Assembly (NCBI GenBank): GCA_902479075.1
Contig: CABSNK010000003.1
Span: 1 to 64,000 of the forward strand
DNA: 64,000 nucleotides
Origin: an uncultured Collinsella sp.
Lineage (GTDB): Bacteria; Actinomycetota; Coriobacteriia; Coriobacteriales; Coriobacteriaceae
Direction of reading: 5' to 3'
In this document: piece after piece, positions 8,506 through 17,600 of the stretch
Numbering within the stretch: the first letter of the stretch is position 1
Layout of the letters: each line of letters starts with the position of its first letter
The notes under the pieces: generated by a model
Told to the model about the DNA's origin: nothing
Seen by the model: only the letters and a program-made list of their open reading frames with translations
The model's database searches: none
Translations under genes and position numbers: made by a program

Positions 8506-8582
8506 CGGGTTGTGGCTCAGTTTGGTAGAGCACTGCGTTCGGGACGCAGGGGTCGCTGGTTCAAATCCAGTCAACCCGACCA
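8506..8582 (+). tRNA. tRNA-Pro (CGG)
   Basis: The acceptor arm CGGGTTG pairs with CAACCCG. The anticodon stem CTGCG/CGCAG holds loop TTCGGGA, giving anticodon CGG. The T loop is TTCAAAT, and CCA is encoded at 8580-8582. Confidence 0.97.
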
Positions 8583-8592
8583 GAGCATGAGG

Positions 8593-8621
8593 AGGGACCG
8601 CTTCTTGCGGTCCCTTTTTTT
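8593..8621 (+). terminator. terminator after tRNA-Pro
   Basis: AGGGACCGC and GCGGTCCCT pair around TTCTT, followed by seven T residues. Confidence 0.9.
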
Positions 8622-8629
8622 AGCTATTG

Positions 8630-8658
8630 TTGTGATACCGCGGCACCCGCGGTATACT
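8630..8658 (+). promoter_or_regulatory. tatA promoter with palindrome filling the spacer
   Basis: TTGTGA and TATACT are spaced by exactly 17 bp. The spacer is a perfect palindrome (ATACCGCGG, CAC, CCGCGGTAT; 8635-8655) that overlaps both promoter boxes by 1-3 bases. This is the expected place for a repressor operator. No dedicated regulator is adjacent. Confidence 0.7.
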
Positions 8659-8694
8659 CATTCGAGCTTGTCTCGCTGTATTGTGGAGGTCTAC

Positions 8695-8970
8695 ATGTTT
8701 GGACTGAGGGCTCCTGAGCTCATCATTATTCTCGTCGTTGTCTTGATCATCTTCGGGCCTAAGAACCTGCCGAAGCTCGGCAAGTCTCTCGGCTCTACCG
8801 TCAAGAATATCCGCGAGGGTATGGAGGGCGACGATAAGGGCGAAACCAAGCAGGCCGAGGACGTTGTGGTCGAGGAGTCCAAGGAGGACAAGGAGATCGC
8901 AGAGCTCGAGGCCAAGCTCGCTGCTGCCAAGAAAAAGCAGGCAGAGGACAGCGACGCGGACGCAGAGTAG
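8695..8970 (+). CDS. tatA: twin-arginine translocase subunit TatA/E
   Basis: The 91-residue protein has one membrane helix (about residues 9-22), the FGPKNLPKLGKSLG hinge and amphipathic helix, and an acidic-lysine-rich coiled tail. It forms the protein-conducting part of the Tat pathway for folded exoproteins. tatC is not in the window. GGAGG lies 7 nt before the ATG. Flanking terminators (8593 and 8996) and its own promoter make it monocistronic. Confidence 0.9.
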   Translation: MFGLRAPELIIILVVVLIIFGPKNLPKLGKSLGSTVKNIREGMEGDDKGETKQAEDVVVEESKEDKEIAELEAKLAAAKKKQAEDSDADAE

Positions 8971-8995
8971 TCCCATCCCTTTGGGGTGAGCACCT

Positions 8996-9028
8996 GACCG
9001 GCTTGCCCGCAGGCTAGCCGGTCTTTTT
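8996..9028 (+). terminator. terminator after tatA
   Basis: GACCGGCT and AGCCGGTC pair around a 12-nt loop and are followed by TTTTT. Confidence 0.9.
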
Positions 9029-9076
9029 CGTTTTGTTGACAGTTGATCGTTACATCATAGTTGGGGAGATATCCGT

Positions 9077-9547
9077 ATGGACGCAAGCCAGATCGTACTG
9101 ACCGCTGAGGGCCGCCAGAAGCTCGTCGAGGAGCTCGCTTGGCGTGAGGGCGATTACGCCAAGGAGATCGTCGAGGACATCAAGGAAGCCCGCGCGTTTG
9201 GCGACCTTTCGGAGAACTCCGAGTACGATGCCGCCAAGGACAAGCAGGCCCAGAATGCTGCTCGCATTGCCGAGATTCAGGCTATTCTCGCCAACGCTCA
9301 GGTTGCTGCCACCACGGGCGATCTGACCGTCTCCATCGGTTCCACCGTTTCTCTGATCGATCCCAACGGTGAGGTCATGGAAGTCACGCTCGTCGGTACC
9401 ACCGAGACCAACTCGCTCGAGCACAAGATCTCCAACGAGTCTCCGGTCGGTCACGCCATCATCGGTCACGGCGAGGGCGACTCCGTTGAGGTCGTTACGC
9501 CTTCTGGCAAGACTCGCGTCTACACCATCGCCAAGATCGCACGCTAG
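9077..9547 (+). CDS. greA: transcription elongation factor GreA
   Basis: GreA rescues backtracked RNA polymerase by stimulating transcript cleavage. The N-terminal coiled coil includes ARAFGDLSENSEYDAAKD with the acidic tip residues, and the C-terminal FKBP-like domain contains the conserved ISNESPVGHAIIGH block. The 156-residue length is standard. TTGGGGAG precedes the ATG. lysS follows, as it commonly does in Gram-positive bacteria, with a weak terminator between. Confidence 0.96.
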   Translation: MDASQIVLTAEGRQKLVEELAWREGDYAKEIVEDIKEARAFGDLSENSEYDAAKDKQAQNAARIAEIQAILANAQVAATTGDLTVSIGSTVSLIDPNGEVMEVTLVGTTETNSLEHKISNESPVGHAIIGHGEGDSVEVVTPSGKTRVYTIAKIAR

Positions 9548-9575
9548 ACCACGGTCCCGCGTAAAGGTATGTTTT

Positions 9576-9608
9576 CGCTCCCTGGGACCGAATCCTGGGG
9601 AGCGTTTT
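9576..9608 (+). terminator. terminator-like hairpin between greA and lysS
   Basis: CGCTCCC and GGGAGCG pair across 15 nt and TTTT follows. It probably attenuates rather than separates the two genes because lysS starts only 18 nt later. Confidence 0.6.
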
Positions 9609-9626
9609 AGTTTGAGGAGCTAACTT

Positions 9627-11591
9627 ATGGCAGAGAACCAGAACGTCGCCGATCAGGCCTCGACGCTCAACGACGAACGCGCCACGCGTCTGGCAAAGCG
9701 CGCCGCCCTGTTCGAGGCGGGCCAGAACCCCTATCCCGAGCACTCCGAGATCGAGGACTATGTCGTCGACATTGAGGCCAAATATGGCGATCTTGCCGAT
9801 GGCGAGGATACTGAGGACGTCGTGAAGATCGGCGGCCGCGTGGTCGCCAAGCGCGGTCAGGGCAAGATCATGTTTATCGTCGTGCGCGACGCTACCGCCG
9901 AGATTCAGCTGTTCTGCCGCATCAACGACATGGACGAGGCAGCTTGGAATACGCTCAAGGCTCTCGACCTTGGTGACATCCTGGGCGTGACCGGCGTGGT
10001 TGTTCGCACCAAGCGCGGCCAGCTCTCCGTTGCCCCCAAGAGCGCGACCCTGCTCTCCAAGGCCGTTCGTCCGTTGCCCGAGAAGTTCCACGGTCTTTCC
10101 GATAAGGAGACCCGTTATCGTCAGCGCTATGTCGACCTGATTGCCAACGACGATGTTCGCGAGACCTTCCGCAAGCGCTCGCAGATTCTCTCCACCTTCC
10201 GCCGCTTCATGGAATCTGACGGCTACATGGAGGTCGAGACCCCCATCCTGCAGACCATTCAGGGCGGCGCTACGGCCAAGCCGTTCATCACGCACTTCAA
10301 CGCGCTCGATCAGGAGTGCTACCTGCGCATTGCTACCGAGCTGCACCTCAAGCGCTGCATCGTCGGTGGCTTTGAGCGCGTCTTCGAGATCGGCCGCATC
10401 TTCCGCAACGAGGGTATGGACCTCACCCACAACCCCGAGTTCACCACGATGGAGGCCTATCGTGCCTTCTCCGATCTCGATGGCATGAAGGCACTCGCCC
10501 AGGGCGTCATCAAGGCTGCCAACAAGGCTATCGGCAATCCCGAGGTCATCGAGTATCAGGGCCAGACCATCGATCTGTCCGGTGAGTGGGCAAGCCGTCC
10601 CATGACCGACATCGTCTCGGACGTGCTCGGCAAGCAGGTCACCATCGACACACCGGTCGAGGAGCTTGCCGCCGCTGCGCGCGAGAAGGGCCTGGAGATC
10701 AAGCCCGAGTGGACTGCTGGCAAAATTATCGCCGAGATTTACGATGAGCTGGGCGAGGACACCATCGTCAACCCGACCTTCGTATGCGATTACCCCATCG
10801 AGGTCAGCCCGCTTGCCAAGCGTTTTGAGGACGATCCGCGCCTGACGCACCGCTTTGAGCTGGTCATCGCCGGCCACGAGTACGCCAACGCATTCTCCGA
10901 GCTCAACGACCCGGTCGACCAGGCCGAGCGCTTTGCTGCCCAGATGGCTGAGAAGGCTGGCGGCGACGACGAGGCTATGGAGTACGACGAGGACTACGTG
11001 CGCGCCCTCGAGTACGGTATGCCTCCCGCGGGCGGCATCGGCATCGGCATCGACCGCGTGGTCATGCTGCTCACCAACCAGGCTTCCATTCGCGACGTCC
11101 TGCTGTTCCCGCACATGAAGCTCGAGAAGGGTTTCCAGTCCGGTGCCGCCGCTGCCAAGGCTGCCGAGGCCGGCAACGCCGCAAGCCCGTTCGTCAAGCC
11201 GCTCAAGCCCACGCTCGACTACTCCAAGATTGCCGTTGAGCCGCTGTTCGAGGAGTTCGTCGACTTTGATACCTTCTCCAAGAGCGATTTCCGCGCTGTG
11301 AAGGTCAAGGCATGCGAGGCCGTCAAGAAGTCCAAGAAGCTGCTGAACTTTACGCTCGACGACGGCACCGGCATCGACCGCACCATCCTCTCCGGCATCC
11401 ATGGCTACTATGAGCCCGAGGACCTGGTCGGCAAGACCTTGCTCGCCATCACCAATCTGCCTCCGCGCAAGATGATGGGTATTCCCAGCTGCGGTATGCT
11501 GATCAGCGCCATCCACGAGGAGGAGGGCGAGGAGCGCCTCAACCTGATCCAGCTCGACGCTTCCATCCCCGCCGGCGCAAAGATGTACTAG
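9627..11591 (+). CDS. lysS: lysyl-tRNA synthetase, class II, with C-terminal Trbp111-like tRNA-binding domain
   Basis: The first 500 residues are a bacterial class II LysRS: an OB-fold anticodon domain, motif 2 (FRNEGMDLTHNPEFT) and motif 3 (GIGIDRVVMLL). The protein then continues through an Ala-rich linker into about 120 extra residues from residue 534. That part begins VDFDTFSKSDFRAVKV and contains AITNLPPRKMMGIPS and GMLISA, the hallmarks of the EMAP-II/Trbp111/MetRS-C tRNA-binding OB fold. At 654 residues it is about 150 longer than ordinary LysRS. The appended domain probably raises general tRNA affinity. The join is in frame with no stop, so it is a real fusion. The stop codon is followed after 2 nt by a large palindromic element. 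Confidence 0.96.
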   Translation: MAENQNVADQASTLNDERATRLAKRAALFEAGQNPYPEHSEIEDYVVDIEAKYGDLADGEDTEDVVKIGGRVVAKRGQGKIMFIVVRDATAEIQLFCRINDMDEAAWNTLKALDLGDILGVTGVVVRTKRGQLSVAPKSATLLSKAVRPLPEKFHGLSDKETRYRQRYVDLIANDDVRETFRKRSQILSTFRRFMESDGYMEVETPILQTIQGGATAKPFITHFNALDQECYLRIATELHLKRCIVGGFERVFEIGRIFRNEGMDLTHNPEFTTMEAYRAFSDLDGMKALAQGVIKAANKAIGNPEVIEYQGQTIDLSGEWASRPMTDIVSDVLGKQVTIDTPVEELAAAAREKGLEIKPEWTAGKIIAEIYDELGEDTIVNPTFVCDYPIEVSPLAKRFEDDPRLTHRFELVIAGHEYANAFSELNDPVDQAERFAAQMAEKAGGDDEAMEYDEDYVRALEYGMPPAGGIGIGIDRVVMLLTNQASIRDVLLFPHMKLEKGFQSGAAAAKAAEAGNAASPFVKPLKPTLDYSKIAVEPLFEEFVDFDTFSKSDFRAVKVKACEAVKKSKKLLNFTLDDGTGIDRTILSGIHGYYEPEDLVGKTLLAITNLPPRKMMGIPSCGMLISAIHEEEGEERLNLIQLDASIPAGAKMY

Positions 11592-11593
11592 GG

Positions 11594-11735
11594 GGTTACG
11601 CGGGTTTACCAACCCGCGTAACCAGTTGACGCTGCAAGCCCGCCAGAGCGGCAATCTGCCTTTCAACTTCGGCGGCATGATCAAAAGATCAATGCCGCCT
11701 TGTTTCAAGGCACCTTGCTCGCTCTGGCGGGTTTT
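11594..11735. repeat. type II composite element: palindrome plus 93-nt nested hairpin
   Basis: A perfect 13-bp palindrome (GGTTACGCGGGTT, loop TACC) starts 2 nt after the lysS stop. A linker beginning AGTTGACGCTGC leads to a nested hairpin at 11639-11731. Its outer arms are CCCGCCAGAGCG and CGCTCTGGCGGG, the middle arms TGCCTT and AAGGCA, the inner arms GGCGGCAT and ATGCCGCC, with GATC arms at the tip. TTTT follows, so it could end transcription. The nested part shares internal-loop sequence with 31910-32012. Confidence 0.85.
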
Positions 11736-11912
11736 CGCTGTCGGTGCCATAGCATCGGCGTTGCCTTGGCCGTCAATAGTCATTGGGGGCGTTCTCAAAC
11801 GACTACCCAACGGCTATTGCACACATGGCTCGCATGACAGCCGTCTCTTTTATGTTTCCTTTAGCCGTCGCTGTCTAGGATGGGGGTTAGTCGATAGGAA
11901 GGGAGCACCGGG
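11736..11912. other. non-coding stretch upstream of thrE-like gene
   Basis: No gene, tRNA or convincing promoter was seen here. The only notable feature is a G-rich run (GGGGGTTAG) about 25 nt before the downstream ATG. Confidence 0.4.
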
Positions 11913-13481
11913 ATGGACGATGCGAGCGAGCGTGCTATCGAAGAGGACATGCTCGATCAGTTCAATTACTTTGATGATGAGGACGAGGAGCTGATCGACC
12001 GTCGCGAGCCAGCGCCGCTTGATTCCTTTGATCTGATCGATGAAGAGCCCGACGAGGACGAGGGCGAATCGGCGGAGCCCCCACAGTCTTCGCGCCTTGA
12101 CTCGCTGCTTTCGAGAGCCCCCATGCACCACGGTGTCCGTGCCGGCGCGCTCCATATGAAAACTGACTGGCACCAGATCGTGACGGCAGGCGATGAACTT
12201 GCCGTCGATGCGCCGCTCACCGATAAATCATCCATCATCTGCCGCACCGGTATGCTTATGCTCGCGAGCGGAACGGGTGCCTGGCGCGTGCGCGATACCA
12301 TGAATCGTGTTGCTGACGTGCTCGGCGTCACGATTCACGTCGACCTGAGTCTCCTGTCGTTTGAGTGCACCTGCATCGAAGATGGCCACTGCTTTAACGA
12401 GGTTGTCAGCCTGCCCACAACGGGAGTCAATACCCATCGCATCTGGATGATGGAGAGCTTCTTAAAGGAAATCGAGATTTACGGGCGCCGGTTTACCGTG
12501 CACGAATACCACGAGATGCTCAAGACCGTTGAGAGCTCAAAGCCCGATTACGCTCCCTGGCAACAGGGCCTTGCGGCGGCCTGTGCTTGTGGCGCCTTCG
12601 TCTTTTTGCTCGGCGGCGGCCCTATCGAGATGGCCTGCGCGTTCGTAGGCGCTGGTGTCGGCAATTTTGCTCGCTCCCATATTCTCAAGCAGGGCCTTGG
12701 TCAGTTCAGCGCGCTGACGACCGGCGTTGCGCTCGCTTGCGTTTCGTATCTGCTGGCATTGCTCGGCCTTGGCCAGGTCATACCGGGGGCAATGTCGCAC
12801 CAAGAAGGCTATATCGGCGCCATGCTCTTTGTGATTCCCGGCTTTCCGCTCATTACGGCAGGCCTCGACATCGCTAAGCTCGACATGCGAAGCGGTATCG
12901 AGCGCCTTTCATATGCCGTATCGATTATTGTGATGGCGACCCTCGTAGGTTGGATGGTTGCCGAGTGTGTTGGCCTAGCGCCGGACGACTTTGCCCCACT
13001 GGGCCTTTCGCCGCTTGCCCTTACGCTCCTGCGCGTGGTGATGAGCTTCGTTGGCGTATTCGGCTTCTCGGTGATGTTCAACAGCCCGGTAAAGATGGCC
13101 GCGGCAGCTGGGTTGATCGGTGCCGTGTCCAATACCCTGCGTCTGACCCTTGTCGATGCGCCGACGATGATTCCCTTCCTGGGCCTCAGCACGGGAATGC
13201 CTCCCGAGGCAGCAGCGTTTATCGGCGCGCTGGTATCGGGGCTGCTCGCAAGCTTGGCTGAAGTCAAGCTCACCTACCCGCGCATCGCCCTCACGGTGCC
13301 TTCGATTGTCATTATGGTGCCCGGTCTGTATCTCTATCGCTCTATGTATTACATGTGCACCTTCGACACAGTCAATATGCTCGGCTGGTTTGTGCGCGCA
13401 GTGCTCATCGTAGCGTTTCTGCCCGTTGGGCTGGGTGTGGCGAGAACTCTCACCGACCCTCGCTGGCGCCACACCAGCTAA
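11913..13481 (+). CDS. threonine/serine exporter family protein (ThrE-type, fused halves)
   Basis: The protein joins the two modules of the ThrE family (DUF1212 then DUF3815) in one chain of 522 residues. About 65 acidic residues at the N-terminus (many Asp and Glu) precede a soluble domain with RTGMLMLASGTGAWRVRDTM, the characteristic start of the DUF1212 hydrolase-like region. About ten membrane helices follow from residue 210. ThrE of Corynebacterium exports threonine and serine; the substrate here is unproven. GGAGCACCGGG is a weak ribosome site. Its TAA is directly followed by a type I hairpin. Confidence 0.85.
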   Translation: MDDASERAIEEDMLDQFNYFDDEDEELIDRREPAPLDSFDLIDEEPDEDEGESAEPPQSSRLDSLLSRAPMHHGVRAGALHMKTDWHQIVTAGDELAVDAPLTDKSSIICRTGMLMLASGTGAWRVRDTMNRVADVLGVTIHVDLSLLSFECTCIEDGHCFNEVVSLPTTGVNTHRIWMMESFLKEIEIYGRRFTVHEYHEMLKTVESSKPDYAPWQQGLAAACACGAFVFLLGGGPIEMACAFVGAGVGNFARSHILKQGLGQFSALTTGVALACVSYLLALLGLGQVIPGAMSHQEGYIGAMLFVIPGFPLITAGLDIAKLDMRSGIERLSYAVSIIVMATLVGWMVAECVGLAPDDFAPLGLSPLALTLLRVVMSFVGVFGFSVMFNSPVKMAAAAGLIGAVSNTLRLTLVDAPTMIPFLGLSTGMPPEAAAFIGALVSGLLASLAEVKLTYPRIALTVPSIVIMVPGLYLYRSMYYMCTFDTVNMLGWFVRAVLIVAFLPVGLGVARTLTDPRWRHTS

Positions 13482-13514
13482 TTGGTACAAGGGGGACAGG
13501 TTACTTTGCACCAA
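13482..13514. repeat. type I stop-proximal hairpin, copy 2
   Basis: TTGGTACAA and TTGCACCAA (one mismatch) enclose a loop with GGGGGACAGG. It starts at the base after the thrE-like stop codon. Confidence 0.65.
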
Positions 13515-13518
13515 AAGA

Positions 13519-13583
13519 GTTGCGGTGAAATAGGGACTGAATTGCTGCTTAAAGGGTCAAAACAGTCCGTATTCCACCGCAAC
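13519..13583. repeat. long imperfect palindrome (type V)
   Basis: GTTGCGGTG, AATA and GGACTG on the left pair with CAGTCC, TATT and CACCGCAAC on the right, with small bulges around a 23-nt loop. It follows the type I element directly, so two palindromes are stacked after one stop codon. Confidence 0.7.
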
Positions 13584-13633
13584 TTATGGGGTCGGGGGAT
13601 TATCGGTGCCCTGCATCTTCATAAACTCAACGC

Positions 13634-13663
13634 TTACGAAGCGCATGCGTTTCGTGCTAGGCT
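13634..13663 (+). promoter_or_regulatory. promoter with near-perfect palindromic operator
   Basis: TTACGA and TAGGCT are spaced by 18 bp. Between them sits ACGAAGCGCA followed by TGCGTTTCGT (13636-13655), a 20-bp palindrome with one mismatched pair. The placement suggests repression of the downstream DUF2798 gene by a TetR- or MarR-like protein. Confidence 0.5.
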
Positions 13664-13700
13664 GGTTCCACCACATAAGTAGTCGCAGACGCACGTACCA

Positions 13701-13750
13701 CGGGCGGGCGAGATGAAGTCCCAACAGCTCCATCTTGCCCGCCCGTTTTT
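13701..13750 (+). terminator. leader terminator upstream of DUF2798 gene
   Basis: CGGGCGGGC and AGATG pair with CATCT and GCCCGCCCG, followed by TTTTT. It lies between the promoter and the gene, so it could be an attenuator; no riboswitch aptamer was recognised upstream of it. Confidence 0.75.
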
Positions 13751-13794
13751 GTTGCGTGGTGCCGCGGCACAACACAGAGAGGAATCTGCCCTTC

Positions 13795-14343
13795 ATGCCT
13801 ATCAACAAACGAGAGAGCCTGCTGTTCACCTTTATCATGTGCTTTTGCATGGTGCTCTGGATGAGCATCTACAACGTTGCCCTGCAGCATGGGGCCATCA
13901 ACGGCGAGGTCGTTGCCGCTGCGTGGCTCGGCTTCCCCGTTGCCTACATTTTTGCCATGTGCTGCGACTGGTTCGTCGCCAGCCCGCTCGCCAAGGGTTT
14001 CGCCTTTAAGTACTTGGTCACTCCGGGCAAGAGCTCGCCGCTCGCCATGACGCTCGCCGTCAGCTCCTGCATGGTCGTTCCCATGGTCATCATCATGTCG
14101 CTGTACGGTGCCTGCGAGGGTCTGACGCACATGCCCGGTGGCATCCTTGCGAACCTGTATTCCGTGCCCGCGATCTGGATGATCAACATCCCGCATAATT
14201 TTGTGATGGCGCTGCCGTGGAACCTTTTGGTAGCCGGTCCGATTTCCCACTTCGTCTTCCGTCGCGCCTTCCCTGTGGGGACGGTTTTCGAGGAGGAGCA
14301 TGCCGAGCTCTTGGAGCAGGCTATGGCTCCTGAGTGCGAGTAG
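13795..14343 (+). CDS. DUF2798 family membrane protein
   Basis: The 182-residue protein has four likely membrane helices in two similar halves, each starting with a short basic segment and a helix containing a conserved aromatic or polar pair (SLLFTFIMCFCMVLWMSIYN; LAMTLAVSSCMVVPMVIIMS). The segment GFPVAYIFAMCCDWFVASPLA is typical of DUF2798 proteins, whose function is unknown. AGAGAGGA lies 11 nt before the ATG. The gene has its own operator-bearing promoter and a leader terminator, which suggests tight induction by a signal not visible here. Confidence 0.75.
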   Translation: MPINKRESLLFTFIMCFCMVLWMSIYNVALQHGAINGEVVAAAWLGFPVAYIFAMCCDWFVASPLAKGFAFKYLVTPGKSSPLAMTLAVSSCMVVPMVIIMSLYGACEGLTHMPGGILANLYSVPAIWMINIPHNFVMALPWNLLVAGPISHFVFRRAFPVGTVFEEEHAELLEQAMAPECE

Positions 14344-14509
14344 CTCGCTTAGGGATCTGCTGAGCGCGGGCGACTTGCTTGGTTGGAGCCCTAAGCGTGG
14401 ATAGCTCTCTCGGCGGCATCGCGGGCGTGAGCGGTGCGCATGACCGGAGGGCCCGTGCTGCTCCGTTGCCCGACGTGCTAGCGCGCAGAACAATCTGTTG
14501 GTGCATTCG

Positions 14510-14542
14510 GCGGCTGCTGAAGCGTTTCGGCAGCCGCATTTT
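14510..14542 (+). terminator. terminator upstream of the activase operator
   Basis: GCGGCTGC and GCAGCCGC pair around TGAAGCGTTTCG and are followed by ATTTTA. The preceding 14344-14509 shows no gene; it carries one degenerate copy of the AGCGTGGAT motif near 14395. Confidence 0.7.
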
Positions 14543-14554
14543 ATACGGAGTTTA

Positions 14555-14575
14555 AATACAACAGTCTGTTGTATT
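14555..14575. promoter_or_regulatory. perfect TetR-type operator of the activase-tetR unit
   Basis: AATACAACAG and CTGTTGTATT are exact complements around one central T. The operator lies 12 bp upstream of a TATATC -10 candidate and 49 bp before the activase start. The tetR gene at the end of the same unit is the obvious candidate to bind it, making the unit autoregulated. Confidence 0.75.
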
Positions 14576-14624
14576 ACGTAGAGTGGTATATCTCTAGCAG
14601 GAAAAATGCGAGAGACGGAGCATT

Positions 14625-17600
14625 ATGGCGTTGCTAGTAGGACTGGACGTAGGGTCGACGACGACCAAAGTTTACGCGATGCACGAGGATATGACCGAGG
14701 CGTGGTGGGGATATCGCCGCCACGGGGCGTGTCAGACAGCGAGCGTGCGCGCCATGCTCGGCGAGCTCGCCGAGCGCTTTCCCCATGAGTCGCTGCGCGT
14801 TGCGGTGACCGGCTCGGGTGCGCGCGATATCGCGACCGCGCTGGGCGCCTCGTACGTTCAGGAGGTGGTCGCCAACGCGCTCGCGATCAGCAGGTTCTAT
14901 CCGCAGACGCGCTGCGCCATCGAGCTGGGCGGCCAAGACGCCAAGATGATCTTCTTCCGCACCAACGATAAGGGAGACATCGAGGTTGCCGACATGCGCA
15001 TGAACGGCTCGTGCGCAGGCGGTACCGGTGCATTTATCGACGAGATGGCAAAGCTCATGGGGGTCGGCACCGAATCGGGCGAGTTCGAGCAGCTCGCAAG
15101 CCGGGGAACGACCGTCCACGAGGTTTCGGGCCGCTGCGGCGTGTACGCAAAGACCGATATCCAGCCGCTGCTCAACGAGGGCATTCCTACCACCGACCTG
15201 GCGCTTTCGGCGCTTCACGCGGTCGCCCGCCAAACGATCGGCGGTCTGGCCCAGGGTATCGACATCGAGCCGCCGGTAATCTTCGAGGGCGGTACGCTCG
15301 CCTACAACCCCACGCTGGTCCGCGTGTTCCGGGAGCAACTGAATCTATCGGACGATCAGGTTATCGTCCCGCGCGATCCGCAGATCATGGTCGCGCGCGG
15401 TGCCGCCCTGTCGCTGACCGACATGTTCGCATCGTCCCAACCGATCGACCTTCCCGACGCTTTTGTCCGGCTGGATAAGCTCGAGACGGTCGCGCCCGCA
15501 AGCGGGGAGGGACGTCTTGCCCAGCCCTTTTTTGCCACACCTGCCGAGCAGGCGGATTTTATGGCACGCCATGGCAAAGAGACGCCGGCAAAGGGTCCGG
15601 ATGCGTATGCGCCCGGAGAGACGGTGCGTGTGGCGCTCGGTATCGATTCGGGGAGCACGACGACCAAGTTCGCCCTGGTCGATGAGGCGGGTGAGCTTGT
15701 CGATTCGTTCTACGCGTCTAATAACGGCAGACCGCTCGACGTCGCCCAACAGGGTCTTGTCAGCTTGAAGAACCGCTGGGAGACAGCGGGAGTCACGCTT
15801 GCGATCGATGCCGTGGGCACCACGGGATACGGCGAGGAGCTTTTCGCGCGCGCGTTCCACGCCGACTACCATACGGTCGAGACGGTCGCGCACGCCCGCG
15901 CCGCGTGCGCATGCGTTCCCGATGCGACCTTCGTGCTCGACATCGGCGGACAGGATATGAAGGCCATCTGGCTCAACCACGGCGTGCTGACCGATATCGT
16001 CGTCAACGAGGCGTGCTCTGCGGGCTGCGGCTCGTTCCTCGAGGGTTTTGCCAAAAACCTCGGAATAGCCGTTGAGGATATCGCGACCGAGGCATTTTCG
16101 TCCAAAGCCCCCGCCGTTCTCGGCAGCCGCTGCACGGTGTTCATGAACAGCAGCGTCGTTTCCGAGCAGCGGCGCGGTAAGGGTCCGGGCGACATCATGG
16201 CCGGTCTCTGCCGTTCGATTATCGAGAACGTGTTCACCAAGGTCATTCGCGTTTCAAATCTCAACCGTCTGGGCGACAAAGTCGTCGTCCAGGGCGGCAC
16301 GTTCCGAAACGACGCGGTGCTGCGCGCATTCGAGCAGTATCTGGGCAAACCCGTCACGCGTGCGCCCCACCCGGGGCTGATGGGCGCTATCGGTATCGCC
16401 CTGCTCGCGCGCGAGAAATGCCGCAAGGGCGACGCCGGCACGTCGTTTATCGGGCTCGATGCCGTGGAGCGCTTCGAGCATCGCGAGTTCGGCGGCGTTA
16501 CCTGCCGTCGGTGCAACAACCGCTGCCAGCGCGCGGTCGTGGCATTTGGCGACGGCTCGCTTTACGTCACGGGCAATCGCTGCCCGCGCGGCGGCGCCAT
16601 CTCATGGGATGAGCTCGTGCGCGAGGTTCCCGCGGCGGAGGAGCTGCGTCCGCAGGGTGCTTGCGAGGCACAGGCACCCGGCACGGGGCGCGACCGGACC
16701 GCGGCTGCCCCCAATCTCTTTGTCGACCGCGAGAAGCTGCTGTTCGAGTCGTGCCCCACGGTTCCCGTCTGCGGGGGGCGCGATGTCACGATCGGCATTC
16801 CCCGTGTGCTCGAGTTCTGGGACACCATGCCGTTCTGGTCGACGTTCTTCAGCACGCTCGGCTTTAAGGTGCGCGTCTCGGGACGCAGCACCAAGGCGAT
16901 GTACGAGCGCGGTCTGGCGCACGTCACATCCGACACCGTGTGCTTCCCGGCCAAGCTCGTCCACGGGCACATCCGCAATCTCGTCGACGCCGGCGTCGAC
17001 CGCATCTTCATGCCCATCATCACGACGGTGCCCACCGAAAACACCGCCTCTACCAGCGAGTGGATGTGCGCCGTCGTAAAGGGATACCCCTACGTGATGC
17101 GCAATTCCGATAACCCGGAGGAGCGTTTCGGCGTTCCGTTCGATACGCCGCTGTTCCACTGGTACGACGAGGGCGACCGAAACCGCCAGCTCAAGGCGTG
17201 GTGCAAGGAGACCTTCGATATCGATGCCGACCTGGTTGCCAAGGCGACCGAGCAGGCGGACCGCGCGCAGCAGACGTTTGAGAACCAGCTGCAGCTGCGC
17301 GGCAGGCAGGTGCTCGAGAACGTGCGCGAGGACGGCGGCTACGCGGTGGTGATCGCTTCGCGCCCGTACCACAACGACCCGCTGGTCAACCACGGGCTGC
17401 CCAAGCTCTTCTCTGAGCGCGGCATCCCCGTGCTGACGCCCGATGCGGTGCCGGGGGTCTGCAACGTCGATCTTTCCAACAGCCGCATCGACATCGTGAA
17501 CAACTACCATGCGCGCATGCTGTCGTGCGCGGTCATCGTCGCATCGACGCCCGAGCTCGAGCTCGTGCAGATGGGCAGCTTCGGCTGCGGCCACGATGCG

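Noticed and set aside
9495..11810. 771-residue open frame antisense to greA/lysS
   Set aside because: It mirrors GC-rich lysS codons, has Leu/Val/Ala/Asp-rich low-complexity translation, no motif and no ribosome site.
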